The notes: generated from the letters alone by a model not told the origin. DNA of 64,000 nt from Gentiana macrophylla (GCA_026214975.1 CM047805.1:1240001-1304000); one strand, 5' to 3'; counted from the first letter of the stretch, positions 32,801 through 44,675 are shown. A program made the numbers and translations.

Positions 32801-33700
32801 TCATTCCCTTGTGGGTTTTGATGATATGCTTGTTGAGATTATTATGTATTCACTTTCGAGCACCTCGCTTGAAATTTTGTGGAATGGTTATCCCCCTAAA
32901 GGCTTCCATCCGGGACATGGGCTAAAGCAAGGTGATCCGTTAGCTCCATATCTTTTTGTCCTTGTTATGCATGTATTAAGCTGTCATATGCATCAATCGA
33001 TCACTGATGGTCATTGGAAACCGATTACCGTGTCTCGTGGAGGACCGAAGCTGTCCCATCTTTTCTTCACGGATGACTTACTCCTGTTCTCGGAAGCTTA
33101 TGTTGATCAGGCTATTGCCATCGACCAGGTTCTTACACGCTTTTGTAATATCTCTGGTAAGAAAATAAGCGTAGCCAAGTCCAGGTTCACCACGTCCCCA
33201 TACACTCAAGACCGCATCATCTCGGATATTGAAAGGGTTTTAGGTATGTCGCACACAACTCATCTTCAGAAATATCTTGGCGTACCTCTACACCATACTC
33301 GTGTAAAAAATGAGGACTTCTAATGCATTATTGATAAAGTCCGTGGGAAGTTACAACCTTGGAAGGCAAACACTCTATCTAAAGCTGGCCGCACTATTTT
33401 GTCTCAAACAAGATCGCCCCACGACCCTTATTATCAAATGCAAACCGTTAAATTGCCTGCCTCGGTAACATTTGAACTTGACAAAATAATCCGCTCGTTT
33501 TTTTTTGGGTCATGATGAGGATCGACGGGGCTTGCACCTAGTAGCTTGGAAACATATTTGCCAACCGAAACTTCAAGGTGGGGGGGGGGGGCAGGTTGCG
33601 CAATGCCCGGGACATGAACACATCTTTTTTTGGCAAAACTTGCATGGCAGTTGTTAACGGAACTAGAAAAATTGTGGGTGAAACTTCTCAAACATAAATA
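32801..33700 (+). pseudogene. LINE ORF2 reverse transcriptase with internal deletion
   Basis: From the endonuclease end (FRFQACWLKH) the frame passes directly into the RT palm: PGHGLKQGDPLAPYLFVLVMH, then LSHLFFTDDLLLF with catalytic Asp-Asp and QKYLGVPLHH. About 250 residues that normally lie between these blocks are absent, yet the frame stays open to 33323. Downstream pieces (KVRGKLQPWKANTLSKAGRTILSQ) continue after a stop, then the region degenerates around a G-run at 33582-33591. Confidence 0.83.
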
Positions 33701-34350
33701 TGCCCCCCCTCGATTCTCCCAAACTGAACTGCAGCTTCATTTGGAGTCATATATGTCAGGCAGCCGACTCCCTGCGAGATGCGTTTGGCTTTGATGAGGA
33801 AGGAAATATTACATGGAAACTGAGTAGTTCGGGCAAATTCTCAGTTAGCTCAGCTTATCATGCAGTCCAAGATTCTCAAATAAATACTGGGGACACTATA
33901 TGGCGTACCATTTGGTCGATAAAAGGACCACTACATGGAAACTATCTCCTTTGACAGGTTTACCGAAATGCTCTTCCGACTGCTGGTCTCTTGGCTGAGA
34001 GGTCTATCAGTGCAGATGGCGCATGCTACCTCTATGGTAGTTCCCCGGAGACTACCCTACATGTCTTAAGAGATTGCCCATGGACTTATGACATGTGGAA
34101 GCAAGTTATCTATCGACAACATTGTGATTCATTTATCTCCATCTATGACACTCCCTCTTGGTTGACGAGCTGTTTAACGATAAATATGTACAAGCATGAC
34201 AACACGGCGTTTTGGAAATTTTTATTCCGCGAGATTGTGATGAGTCTATGGTACTGACGCAACAAGGAAATCCATGGTCCAGATCATTCACGACCCCCGA
34301 AGACGATATTTATTTTCGAAGCTGTCCGTCGAGCCCTCGAACTTAGACTA
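33701..34350 (+). pseudogene. LINE ORF2 zinc-binding C-terminal region
   Basis: Reads WKLSSSGKFSVSSAYHAVQ, WRTIWSIKGP and, after a stop, RNALPTAGLLAERSISADGACYLYGSSPETTLHVLRDCPWTYDMWKQV. This is the zf-RVT region with its Cys and His pattern. The final part (FWKFLFREIVMSLWY, RPPKTIFIFEAVRRALELRLA) leads to stops near 34350. No complete RNase H-like domain follows. Confidence 0.83.
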
Positions 34351-34460
34351 GCTTGACCTTGATTTTGAGTTTGAAATAAATTCTTGTAATTAGCCTTTTG
34401 GCTTTGTTTGTATAGCTTGTACATGTTGGACATGTTTTTTTATCAATAAAATATCCGGTT
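34351..34460 (+). other. LINE 3' UTR and end
   Basis: A GT-rich 3' region (CTTTTGGCTTTGTTTGTATAG, TGTACATGTTGGACATG) ends with TCAATAAAATATCCGG, the usual plant LINE 3' terminus. The A-tail is short or lost, and the exact end and target duplication could not be fixed. Confidence 0.6.
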
Positions 34461-34868
34461 TCGACCAAATGTAAGCAGAATGTTTATTTTTTTTCTGCCT
34501 GAATTTCGGTCAAAATGTGTGAAATATGCTTTCTGGCCGGTAGTAGGTCTAGAAAACAAATAAGTTCGGAATGAAATTAAATCAGAATAATCAACCAAAT
34601 CCTAATTTAATACGAACCATGTGTCAAGTTTCTATGGGTCGTAGCATTTCATACCTCCATGCTAGAATTTGAAATGTGATAATTTGGACCGAAAATATAT
34701 ATAAGAAAATCATAGCTAGCTAAGAAGTCAAAAGAGTAAACACGAAACATTGAAGATAAAAATGAAAATATATGTAATAAGTTATCACAAATACATTCCA
34801 TTATCATGAACTAAGAATTGGAATAACAAATAGCTTGTTTCATTACATAAAACAATCAAACTTCAGAA
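34461..34868. other. 3' flank of the UGT gene
   Basis: No gene. Segments near 34740-34868 (e.g. ATCATGAACTAAGAATTGGAA) match the region 565-660 beyond the UGT pseudogene, marking the shared 3' untranslated part of the duplicated block. Confidence 0.7.
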
Positions 34869-36296
34869 TTAACTTGCATTATTATTTTTCCACAAGCAAG
34901 CCAACTGGGCAAGAGATTTTGTCGAGTCACCATTTTCACTTAATGCCATGACAGATCCCTCTTGTAGATACCTCATTTTCTCTCGGATTACCTTACCTTT
35001 TTCTCCTTCCATCAAATTTCTCACTACATTCGCGATTTCTTCGCGTTTCACCAACCCGTTTTCATTAACTTTTGGCCTCAACGCAACTTCAAAATCATGA
35101 GTAATCAACTCAGCATTCATCTTTTGCTCAGCATATAAAGGCCAAGCAATCAAAGGCACTCCATTCACCACGCTCTCCAATATCGAATTCCATCCACAGT
35201 GCGTTACGAACCCACCCGTTGCTACATGGCTAAGGATCGCTGCTTGCGGTGCCCAAGACGAGACTATCAGACCACGACCTTTGGTTCTTTCCAAGAACCC
35301 TTCTGGCAAATACGCAAAAGGGTCGTTTTTGTTTGTGTCACCAAAGTATGCCGCATTGGCAGCTTTATCATCTGGACTTCTGATCACCCAAATAAATCTC
35401 TGTCCGCTTTCCTCTAATCCAAACGCTAATTCGGTAAACTGTCGATACGATAGTGTCCCCCCACTACCAAAAGACACAAATACAACAGAGGATCGAGGCT
35501 GATTATCCATCCAGCTCAAGCATCCTGACGCATCTGTCCCATCAGAATGCATGTTTATCTGCACAAGTGGTCCAATCGGATAAAGAGACGGAGTAACTTG
35601 ATCCACTTGTGCAACATACTGATGGGACAGTAAAGCGTTCAGAGTTTTACCCTCCAAATCTTCAAAAGTATTCAGAATAATTCCATCAGCCAACTTCAAC
35701 CGCTCTGCATTGTGCATCATAAACTTATACACATCGTTTTTCCGGTCTTGAACCGGTTCCATTAGATCCTTCCCGGATATCGGAACACAACCCGGAACTA
35801 TAATCGGGTCGGGTAATTCCCTAAATTCACATTTCACACTTTCATCAAGCTTTGGCAAGTAATTCATAAACGCCAAGCTCAAAGCATTTGAAGCCCAGAA
35901 AATATAAGGAGATACATTAAACTCCCTAGCAACATCAATCCCATCTGTTGTAAACAAATCAAGAACTAATGCAACTAAACTTTTACTAGAAACCAATGAT
36001 TCAATCGCATTACGGAGAAAAGGGAGGGACCCAGAAACGATTAAAGAAATACGATTTTCTTGTTTGAAATCGATTAAATCTTGCAAATTTACTGGTGGAA
36101 GAATAATGTAGTTGATCCCATTTGGAAGATCATCAAGAAAAAGTAATTGTGATGAAGAAATGGGGCCATCAGTTGGGATGATAATTGTTGAAGAAACACT
36201 TTGGTATGAAATCATTCTTTTTGCAAATTCAACTATTGGGATTAAATGACCCATTCCCGGAGATTGAAAGAGTGCAATATGTGGTGATTTTTCCAT
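34869..36296 (-). CDS. UDP-glycosyltransferase, UGT72B / hydroquinone glucosyltransferase-like
   Basis: This intact single-exon gene encodes 475 residues, the usual family length. Family-1 UGTs of group 72B transfer glucose from UDP-glucose to phenolic hydroxyls (hydroquinone, monolignols, chlorophenols; some also N-glucosylate anilines) in the cytosol. The protein resembles arbutin synthase along its length. Visible features: the start PHIALFQSPGMGHLIP with catalytic His17; VLDLF with Asp113, which activates that His; the linker FGSGG at 276-280; and the 44-residue PSPG box from Trp348 to Gln391 with HCGWNS (366-371), the conserved Glu374 and a final AEQ typical of glucose preference. There is no signal peptide or membrane segment. 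The start at 36296 is set by the conserved N-terminus. A TATA box lies 145 bases upstream. A broken tandem copy lies at 565-7041. The exact acceptor cannot be read from sequence. Confidence 0.95.
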   Translation of the reverse strand: MEKSPHIALFQSPGMGHLIPIVEFAKRMISYQSVSSTIIIPTDGPISSSQLLFLDDLPNGINYIILPPVNLQDLIDFKQENRISLIVSGSLPFLRNAIESLVSSKSLVALVLDLFTTDGIDVAREFNVSPYIFWASNALSLAFMNYLPKLDESVKCEFRELPDPIIVPGCVPISGKDLMEPVQDRKNDVYKFMMHNAERLKLADGIILNTFEDLEGKTLNALLSHQYVAQVDQVTPSLYPIGPLVQINMHSDGTDASGCLSWMDNQPRSSVVFVSFGSGGTLSYRQFTELAFGLEESGQRFIWVIRSPDDKAANAAYFGDTNKNDPFAYLPEGFLERTKGRGLIVSSWAPQAAILSHVATGGFVTHCGWNSILESVVNGVPLIAWPLYAEQKMNAELITHDFEVALRPKVNENGLVKREEIANVVRNLMEGEKGKVIREKMRYLQEGSVMALSENGDSTKSLAQLACLWKNNNAS

Positions 36297-36440
36297 TGGA
36301 AAAAGAGAAAATTTGAGGAATTTTGGAGAATTGTGTGAAGATTAAAGACAATCAGCAAGAACCCCTGTTGGATTTGTTGAAATGAGAAATGAAAGCTCAA
36401 AACTTTGAAGTGCATGTAAAGCAGACGTTTGCTCATTTCT

Positions 36441-36447
36441 ATTTATA
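36441..36447 (-). promoter_or_regulatory. TATA box of the UGT gene
   Basis: Minus-strand TATAAAT, in the context TCTATAAATAG, lies 145 bases upstream of the start codon. This predicts transcription start near 36410-36415 and a leader of about 115 bases. Confidence 0.7.
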
Positions 36448-36880
36448 GAAAGTTAGAGGAAAGAGGGCGGCACAAGTAAGAGTTATATATCATAATCAAT
36501 ATTAAAAAGAAACATATTATATATGAGTGTGATCGATTATGGTTTTAGCATTACTACAAAACAAAATACAAAAGTGAGTACTATAACACGTGTCGTGACA
36601 ATATATGAGGGTATGAGATCCGAATTTTAAGAGGTCGAATGTGGATACTCGAAATCTGGAAAGTCGAGCATCATTTGTGAAGAAATTCGACATTGTGGTG
36701 CCGCGGAAATTAGTTTATTGTGGTGCCATCAAATGGTTATAGAAAATGAACACAACACAAATTTACGCTATCAATTGATGTAGTGTTTATTGATTAATAC
36801 AAATCTTACTGTCATTAAGATATGATCAATTTTTCAGACGTTTGGTAAGTCAAGTCTCATTTACGAGGACGTTCAACTTT
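36448..36880 (-). other. UGT promoter region
   Basis: AT-rich upstream DNA with no gene. An ACACGTGTCG segment at about 36586-36595 contains an ACGTG core of the kind bound by bZIP factors; this is suggestive only. A hAT MITE begins 448 bp beyond the TATA box. Confidence 0.4.
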
Positions 36881-36888
36881 CCGGTGAT

Positions 36889-37066
36889 CAGGGACGGAAC
36901 CAGGAATTCAAGCACGGGTGAGCTAATGAACTATATTTGTATGGTCTGATGGGCTGGATTAAGACAACTAATTATGTTGGACTGAGTTATATAATGTTTT
37001 TGATGTATCGAAAATAAAATTCGGATGGGCTGCGCCCACCCAAGCTTTGGCTTGGGTCCGTCCCTG
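36889..37066. mobile_element. hAT-type MITE upstream of the UGT gene
   Basis: A 178-bp element has termini CAGGGACGGAACCA on the left and CAGGGACGGACCCA on the right when reversed. The 8-bp duplication CCGGTGAT is perfect (36881-36888 and 37067-37074). It is the same terminal type as the elements at 10297-10524 and 13446-14134. There is no coding capacity. Confidence 0.92.
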
Positions 37067-38208
37067 CCGGTGATTGGACTTCGTTGTTGTGGTGCAAGTT
37101 TGTTGAAATGACAACTCAAATTTAAACTCTTAAACATGATGTAGAATATTTTGATTGATACGAGCGACTACATAATCAATTTTGCTTAAAGTGCCTATCT
37201 CAGATCCAAATCAACTCATCCGACTAATCCGACCGACCGGGTCGTTCTCAAGAGCCTTATTTTTACTCGTATGTAAGACATGCGACTACATAATCAATTA
37301 TTTTAAAACATATGTTTCTTTGGTGCAAGTAATAATTTCAGATTGAGTAATGAAAAACATAATCATTGTGACACAGTAAATATCACAACATACGAAAATG
37401 AGATTTTTCATAGCAATGAAAAGCTCGTTCAAATAAATTGTACATTATAAAATGTCTCATTATGTTATAATATTTATCGTGTTAAAATGATAATGATAAT
37501 ACATGCATAATTGTAATAGATATCAACGTCAGCACATGTCATGCATAATTGGTGTCCTGCACATGTCATGTAGCACAAAATGTAGTCCAAGAATGAGTCC
37601 AAGAATGACGTAAGGGTTGACGATTACCAACGTCAGCATATGTGCTTGCTTTTTTATTTTTAATAAAGGGAATCTTTAATTTATATACACACCAGACAAT
37701 ATAAAATATAAGATCTTGTTCTGTATACAATCTTTGATTTTTTATTATATTTTATATACTATATATATATATATAAATAAAAACATATAGATTGCCTTTT
37801 TTTTTTTAATGAGAAAAGAGAATTTCATTAACATAAAGTTAAGATACATATCCCTTCAAAAAAAACGTTAAGATCGATACATCAGAGATTTTAATGGCTT
37901 GAAGTTTTGCCACAAGACTTCAAAGTGAAATTCCCAAATTTTATCCCTAAAATAATATAAAATAATACATATCCCTATTTTACAACATCTCAATTCAAAA
38001 CCTCTACAACAAAGATCCCTATCCTTATCCCTATAACATTTCAAATAATATTAAATAATACATATTCTACTTCACAACCCTATTTATACACATTAAATAT
38101 TTATTATTTTACTCCAAAGAACATCTCTATCTCTATCCCTATAATTTTTAACAATTAAATATGTTTAGGCGTAATGAATAGTGCATCCTCACAAGAGGGA
38201 TGATCGCT
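37067..38208. other. AT-rich intergenic DNA
   Basis: No coding sequence. It includes a short (AT)n tract at about 37757-37774, a T-run with LINE-tail-like sequence at 37797-37840, and a region (37900-38150) with repeated TATCCCTA phrases that may be an old miniature element. Confidence 0.45.
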
Positions 38209-38299
38209 CATATCCCTAAAAATAAATAGTGATAGAAACCTCATCAGTAGAGCTATTTGGAGGCAAAAACTCTATTTTTATCTTCATTTTAGGGATATG
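38209..38299. repeat. Foldback repeat with 13-bp perfect arms
   Basis: CATATCCCTAAAA at 38209-38221 is exactly complementary to TTTTAGGGATATG at 38287-38299, with 65 bases between. It may be a tiny foldback element related to the TATCCCTA-rich DNA just upstream. No target duplication was resolved. Confidence 0.5.
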
Positions 38300-38319
38300 G
38301 CACCGTATAGGGCTTCTGC

Positions 38320-38985
38320 TGCGTGGTTCGGTTTGGTCGGTTTCGGTTCGGGTTTTACACATAGTTATTTGGTTTGGTTGATATATTTTACCACCCAAAC
38401 CAAACCCAAACTATGTCGAACCCAATAGTTTGGTTTGGGTTGGTTTCAGTTTGGATCCGGTTTGGTTTCGGTTTCACAAGTCTGAACTACACATTATTAT
38501 AAATCACAATTTTCACCTGAAGTATTTAAATATAAAGTAAAAATATATTAAAGGTACATTAGGGCTAATTACTTAATAACATTAGTGCACACAACATATT
38601 CAAAAGCCACTTAATAACATATAGCAAATATACATCGTAATTAATTACTAGTCAATTGTTATTACATATATTACAACAAAGAACGTACATCATCAATTCA
38701 TTCATGGCCCTAATTAATACAACAAAATGTATAAAAGTGGCAACTCACGTATGTAATTAGTACAACATCTAATGTACTACTAGGATTTATTTGGGTTGAG
38801 TAATATTGGGTATATATATATGGTTGGGAATTTGGTTGGTTTCGGTTTGGATGGTTTCTAATTAGGTAATCCAAAACTGCACCATTTAAATTCGGTTCGG
38901 TTTCAATCCAAACCGATTTGATCGGTTTTCTCTTGGTTTGGTTTATTTCGGTTCGGTTCGGATTGGTTTTTCGGTTTTTTTGCTC
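38320..38985. repeat. CGGTTTGGTT-rich degenerate repeat
   Basis: Irregular runs of TTCGGTTTGG, GGTTCGGTT and similar phrases occur at both ends (38320-38480 and 38820-38985) with AT-rich DNA between. The right end reads TTTTTTGCTCAGGCCTAC, a terminus seen in common plant repeats. Both ends run in the same direction, so terminal inverted repeats are not demonstrated. Confidence 0.55.
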
Positions 38986-38989
38986 AGGC

Positions 38990-39183
38990 CTACTTGAAGC
39001 CAACAAGGAAAGGTTGAAACGACTTCACTCTTTAACGTAAATACAAACAGAGCCAACTCATGACTAGAGTTCTTGGACCGACTAACAAACATAACTTTTG
39101 ACCCTACGCAAGCATCCAGTAAGACCTAAATATCTTCTACAATGACACTAAAGCTCAGCCCAACAAGCCGAGTATGATTAAAT
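38990..39183 (-). mobile_element. LINE RNase H-like fragment, C-terminal half
   Basis: The minus strand reads VLLDACVGSKVMFVSRSKNSSHELALFVF, the end of the RNase H-like domain of a plant LINE ORF2 (SR..N..AHELA pattern). Its N-terminal half is at 52156-52350, on the far side of element B. The two halves join at the TAAAT duplication. Confidence 0.75.
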
Positions 39184-40641
39184 TGTTGGAAGTAACGCCC
39201 GAAAGACAATTTATGTAATTGTTTTTATAATTAATAAATGACAGATTTATTTTCATCTTATTATTTGCTTCGTGCTTATAAGTAATATACTACTGAAAAC
39301 TCTAAGTCGTATCATATGTAGCTATATAACTTAGTGTGTGACACACATGAGGATTAAGTTTATGGTGATACACTTGAATCATAATGCAAGTGAACTTAAT
39401 CAAAGTATGGGGTCTATTGATTAAACCACCATTAATGCGTCCCGAACACTTTATGGTGTGACCATCTTATCCGGACCGTCGATATTGGTTGTCTAAGTGG
39501 GGCAATTATATATGATGAGAGTCATATAAGACTGGACCGATTGAATCTGAGTTTCTCATATAATTCCGTGATTGAGAAATCTTATTAAATCACAAAATGA
39601 ACATATATGGATTAACCTTAATCCCAAAGTGATTACAGACTCCTACTGGTTTCAGGATAGGGTTTGATGTGTTCGTTAAGGATCGTAAAGAGGCGTTCTG
39701 GAATGAGTGATAAGTGTGTGTCTCACAGATATGGAATCCATTCCTTCCTGCGGGAAGTAGAAAGACGATCCTCTTATTTGTTGATCCTAGAAACTGATCG
39801 ATCTGCGGAGTTCGTATTGGTTATGAACTAATTGATCACTAGTGGGTTAATGGTAAATAAGGATGATATGTATTGAAGAAGGTTTACGGAAATATTCCCG
39901 CTTCATTACGGATAGCCTATGGAGGGTTAGTTTATATGTAATTATTATATCAATGGACACTTATCGACTCGACTCGACGTTTTGAGAATAAGTTATAGCT
40001 ATAATCGATAGAGTTCAGTTTCGGATTTATGGTGGCGTAATTCCAGAATTAATAAGTTGAGTAGAAATATTATGTTCGATGTATATTTTATTCAATTTAT
40101 TGTAGAAGCATCGTTTATAGGTCCACGGTCCCCGGGTTGGCTCCTAACACGCGAGTGTTTTCTCGTTTTATGGAACCTCGAGAATAAATTAAATAGTTGG
40201 TCTATTTAATGAATATGCAATATTATTTATTTGGTAAATAATATGTAAAATATGAAAGACATTTTCTATTAAAAATGATTAAAAGATGGCGCCATTAATG
40301 TGGATAAATAAGGAGAAGAAATTTTTCTAGATTATGTCACATGTGTAATTAATTAATTATCTATTTGTTGGATAATTAATGGAAAAATAAGAGATTGATT
40401 TTTTGGAATTATCTCTTATCTTTTGACAAATATCTTTTCCTTATGAGAATAGGTAATTGTGGTGTAAAAATGATAACTCTCTCTTTACTAGTTATTTTCC
40501 TATATAAAGAGAGTTCCTCCTAACACAATAACAATTACAAATTGCGCCACTTGATATAAAGGTGAGAAAATTAGTTTCTCGCTCTAGTTTATTAAGAGAA
40601 GAAAACCTGTGGTTTTTCTTGTGCATATTCAAGGAGGTTCT

Positions 40642-43600
40642 TGTTAGAAATCACTAGTTTAACGCAGCGGGAATTTAAAATTTGATTTCCTTTTCTAGAT
40701 CGCTTTTCGCTTAATGTAATAAACACGTTAAGTAGTTTGACGGTTATACCTTCATGATCTATAAGATCGTCGCATTGACCGTCAACGGAGAGTAGTTCAT
40801 TCGCAAGCCGCCCACGCTGCCTGGCCTCTATCGCTAATCCATACGAACCCCTTGCCGAATCCTCCTTGATTGCTATTGGAAAACTCCGGTTGCTAGACCG
40901 GTCATTTTTCTCTCTCACAAACTCACTATAGGTTGCTCTCTATTTTACACTAGAACTATGAGCTCTTGCAATTGTGATGTATGAAAGAGCTTGACACCCA
41001 CCTCTTATTTATCGTGAAAAGTGGCGCCCATATGTGTGGAAGAGAAGAAAACATTTTTCCAATAAAATAAAGAAAATCTTATAGATTGATTTATTTCTTT
41101 TATTATAATTAATTTTGCCAATATCTTATATTGAGTATAATTATCTTATTACCAAAAATCTATTTACCCAAAATCAATTAATATCTTATATTAATATTAT
41201 TATAATCTTATTAATTAAAGTGCATAATCCAAGTGTATCTTATACACACCAATGTATACTTCCAAAAGTCAATGAATTGACTTCCGGAAAATTCTTTAAT
41301 TAATATCTTGTATATTGTTTATTCATAATAAATAAATACCACCATATTAATTTACCACTATAACCTTTATAGTCTAGAGATAAACTTTCATTATTTGGTT
41401 ATCAACTATAACCGCATTTTAATCCGACTCGATGTTCATATGTGTGTGACCCGATAGGCTTCCGACTATGTTGGCCGTAGACACAAAGTGCAATTTACTA
41501 AAATGCCCTTCATACCTAACGATCACGGATAGGGTCTAGCAACACACCGTGACTTCCCAATTATCGGAAGAGTCAAAAGCAATGACTACTACCTTTCATG
41601 TGAAGCGCTTACCGTGTAACTTACAATCCTCATCGAAATAATATTCATACGATCGTATCTCGAGTGTCAATACATTAACGATCGTATCTTATAATCTGGA
41701 TATCACGCCTCTCGAATAACACATTTACTCCCACTTTGTAAAGATTCTCGAGAGCTAGACATTCCTTATAAGAAGGCCATTTTGGATATTCGATCCCAAT
41801 CATAGGATACGCGATTCCCGGACGACCAAACTCATAGAAATCTACGCTGGGAACGCAGCCGAATTCAAAATTTTGATTTCCTTTTACCCAAGATCGACTT
41901 CGCTTAAGCAATAAACAAATAAGCTAAAGACGGTGGTTATCTTGCTTGATCTAAAAGATCGACGCTTTGACCTCTACAGGAGAGTAGTTCTCGCATGAGC
42001 CGCCCAAGTGTTCGGCCTCTACCGCTAGTCCACACGAACAGCCCGCTGGAATCCCATCATGGATTGCTATTGGAAAACTCCGGTTGCTAGACCGGCCTTT
42101 TTCCCTCCTCTCCAACTCTTTATAGGATGCTCTCTATTTTACACAAGAACTATTAGTTCTTGGAATTGTGATGTATAAAAATCTTGACACTCACTTCCTT
42201 TATATGAGGAAGTGGCGCCAAGAGGTGTGGAGAAGAAGAAAAAAATTTTCCCAATAAAATAAGGAAAATATAATTGATTGATTTATCTCATTTATTATAA
42301 TATCTTATATTAAATAAATCTAGGATATTGTCAATATCTTATATTGACTATATTTATCTTATTACCATAAATCAATTTACACATGTGTATACATCACATA
42401 TATATATCACATATATAAATCTATATATATAAAATATGTACTACTAAATATATCAATTTCCTAGACACGTGAGTGGATGCATATCACATATATGATCCAC
42501 GCCTACATATATATTTATACTATATATTAATATCTAATATTAATACAAGGTAATATTATTAAATAAATTGCACAATTCAAGTGTATCTTATACACACACA
42601 AATTATGCCACCTTAGCCAATAAATTGGCATCCGGAATATTTTTAATTAATATAATATTATTAATATCTTGTATTTAATTTATTCACAATAAATAAATAC
42701 CACCATATTAATTTACCACTATAACCTTTATAGTACGAGATAAACTTTCCTTATTTGGTTATCAACTATAACCACATTTTAATCCGGCCAGATGTTCATA
42801 TGTGTGTGACCCGATAGGCTTCGAATATGTTGGCCGTAGACACAAAGCTCAATTTACTTAAAATGCCCTTCATGCCTAACGATCACAAGTGATAGCGCCT
42901 AAAGCAACACACCGTGACCCCCAATCATCGGAAGAGTCAAATGCAATGACTACTACCTTTCATGTGAAACAGCTTATCGTGTAACTTACAATCCTATCGC
43001 CGTAATAATATCCATACAAATCGTTAGTCGAGTGTCAAAACATCAACGACCAGATCTTATAATCTGATATCATGCTCTCTCGAATAACACATTTACTCCC
43101 ACTTTGCAAAGATTCTCGAGAGCTAGACATTCCTTATAAGAAGGCCCTTTCGGATATTCACCCCTACTGATAGGGTATGCGATTTCCAGATGACCAAACA
43201 TGTATACTCCGCATGCTTCAGTATCACACCCAATCACTAATGCATGATCGCCCTGTGGCTAGGGGAAACCTTAATAGTGTCAAAGCATGACAATTCACAC
43301 CGTGATGCCATGTAGACTCCGGTCTTAAGGATAATTACACAACCGTAACATAGTGTGACACTTATCCGTGTAAGTGGGTCAGTGTAACGTCACGCATTCT
43401 CTAATACACGCCCACGCATACCCAAGTGTTCTACACTTCGATGTATTTAGATCTATCCATTTCCTAAAGACGTAAGACATCTAATACGTGCTAGCCTGCT
43501 CATACTATCAATGCCCTGCATAATAGTACATCAGTCTAGAGACATTTAAGTATCAAACTTATTAAAGTGATTAGAGATCTCATCAACCATAATCGCCCAT

Positions 43601-44393
43601 CATGGTTTTTCTATCACAGTTTAATACTAAGGACGTGATCATATAACAATTCATAATTGGTTCTTTAAAAGAACATATATATGACAACAGAGAAGCCATT
43701 TTATATATGTAAAAACATAAAGAAATAGTAGAGATGATCCGATCCGGTCGGATCCGGTTCAACCCGATTGGGTTTAGACACTATTTCAACACAATCATGT
43801 ATACTCCGCATGCTTCAATATCATACCCAATCACTACCGCATGATTGCCCCGTGGTTGGAGAAATCTCAATAGTGTCAAAGCATGACAATCCACACCGTG
43901 ATGCCATGAAGACTCCTCGCCATAAGGATAATTACACAACCGCCACATAGTGTGACACTTAATGTAAGTGGGTCGCCTAACGTACTTATTCTCTAATACA
44001 CGTTCACGCATACCCAAGTGTCCCTACACTTCGATAGACGAGATCTATCCTTATCTTCTAAAAGATAGAAGACATTCAATACGTGCTAGTCTGATTATAC
44101 TATCAATGTCCCATTTGATAATATGTAAGACTAGAGACATTTAAGTACCAATCTTGTTATAGTGATTAGAGATCTCATCAACCATAATCACTATCATGGT
44201 TTCTCTATCACAGATCGACACTAGGGACATTACTATATATATACAACAAATAATATGAAGATAGACAATATATAATAACATAAGTGCTTTTATTAATCAT
44301 AATAAAGTTATTAAATGAACTAAATAGATTGTAAATGACCCGACCTAGTCGGATCCGGTCCATCCCGATTTGGTTTAGGACACCTTTCCAACA
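40642..44393 (-). mobile_element. Solo LTR of family A inside the left LTR of B
   Basis: A minus-strand copy of LTR A, starting TGTTAGAAATC and ending TTCCAACA on the plus strand, is flanked by the perfect 5-bp duplication GTTCT (40637-40641 and 44394-44398). No internal region is present, so LTR-LTR recombination has removed it. A second solo LTR of the same family (41832-43791) splits it. Excluding that, it is about 1.79 kb. Confidence 0.92.
41832..43791 (-). mobile_element. Second solo LTR of family A, nested in the first
   Basis: A 1960-bp minus-strand LTR A starts TCATAGAAATCTACG (terminal TG mutated) and ends ACTATTTCAACA. Flanks CAAAC (41827-41831) and CAATC (43792-43796) are a 5-bp duplication with one change. 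The sequence on either side is continuous with LTR A at the GACCAATCATG site, so this LTR inserted into an LTR of its own family. It lacks the hAT element seen in 12261-14947. Confidence 0.9.
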
Positions 44394-44675
44394 GTTCTAA
44401 GGTGAGGATCGACGTCCACCAGTCGTCGCTAGGAGATACAATCCGGAAGATTGTGGCTTCTCCATCTTTCGATTTACTGTTCCTCTCTAATAAGGTAAAT
44501 CTTCAACTTTCTTGTAGATTAATTTATTATGCGAATCATATCGTGGTAAAATCGTAAACGAATTTAATTCGTAGCTTCCGCTGTGCATGATCGAGTGTCT
44601 CGATCGGTGCTGTGAATCAGATCTGACGATCCAATTGTGGATCGGATCCGGATTCGGGTTTCTGTATATCCAACA

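Larger units (their letters stand above)
39184..44675 (+). repeat. Left LTR of element B, interrupted
   Basis: The LTR segments are 39184-40641 and 44399-44675, separated by the solo LTR at 40642-44393 and its duplication. Similarity to the right LTR continues across the gap (GGAGGTTCT, then GAGGATCGACG). Confidence 0.9.

Noticed and set aside
38320..38985. Terminal inverted repeats around the CGGTTTGG-rich region
   Set aside because: Both ends carry the motif in the same orientation, and no target duplication could be found.
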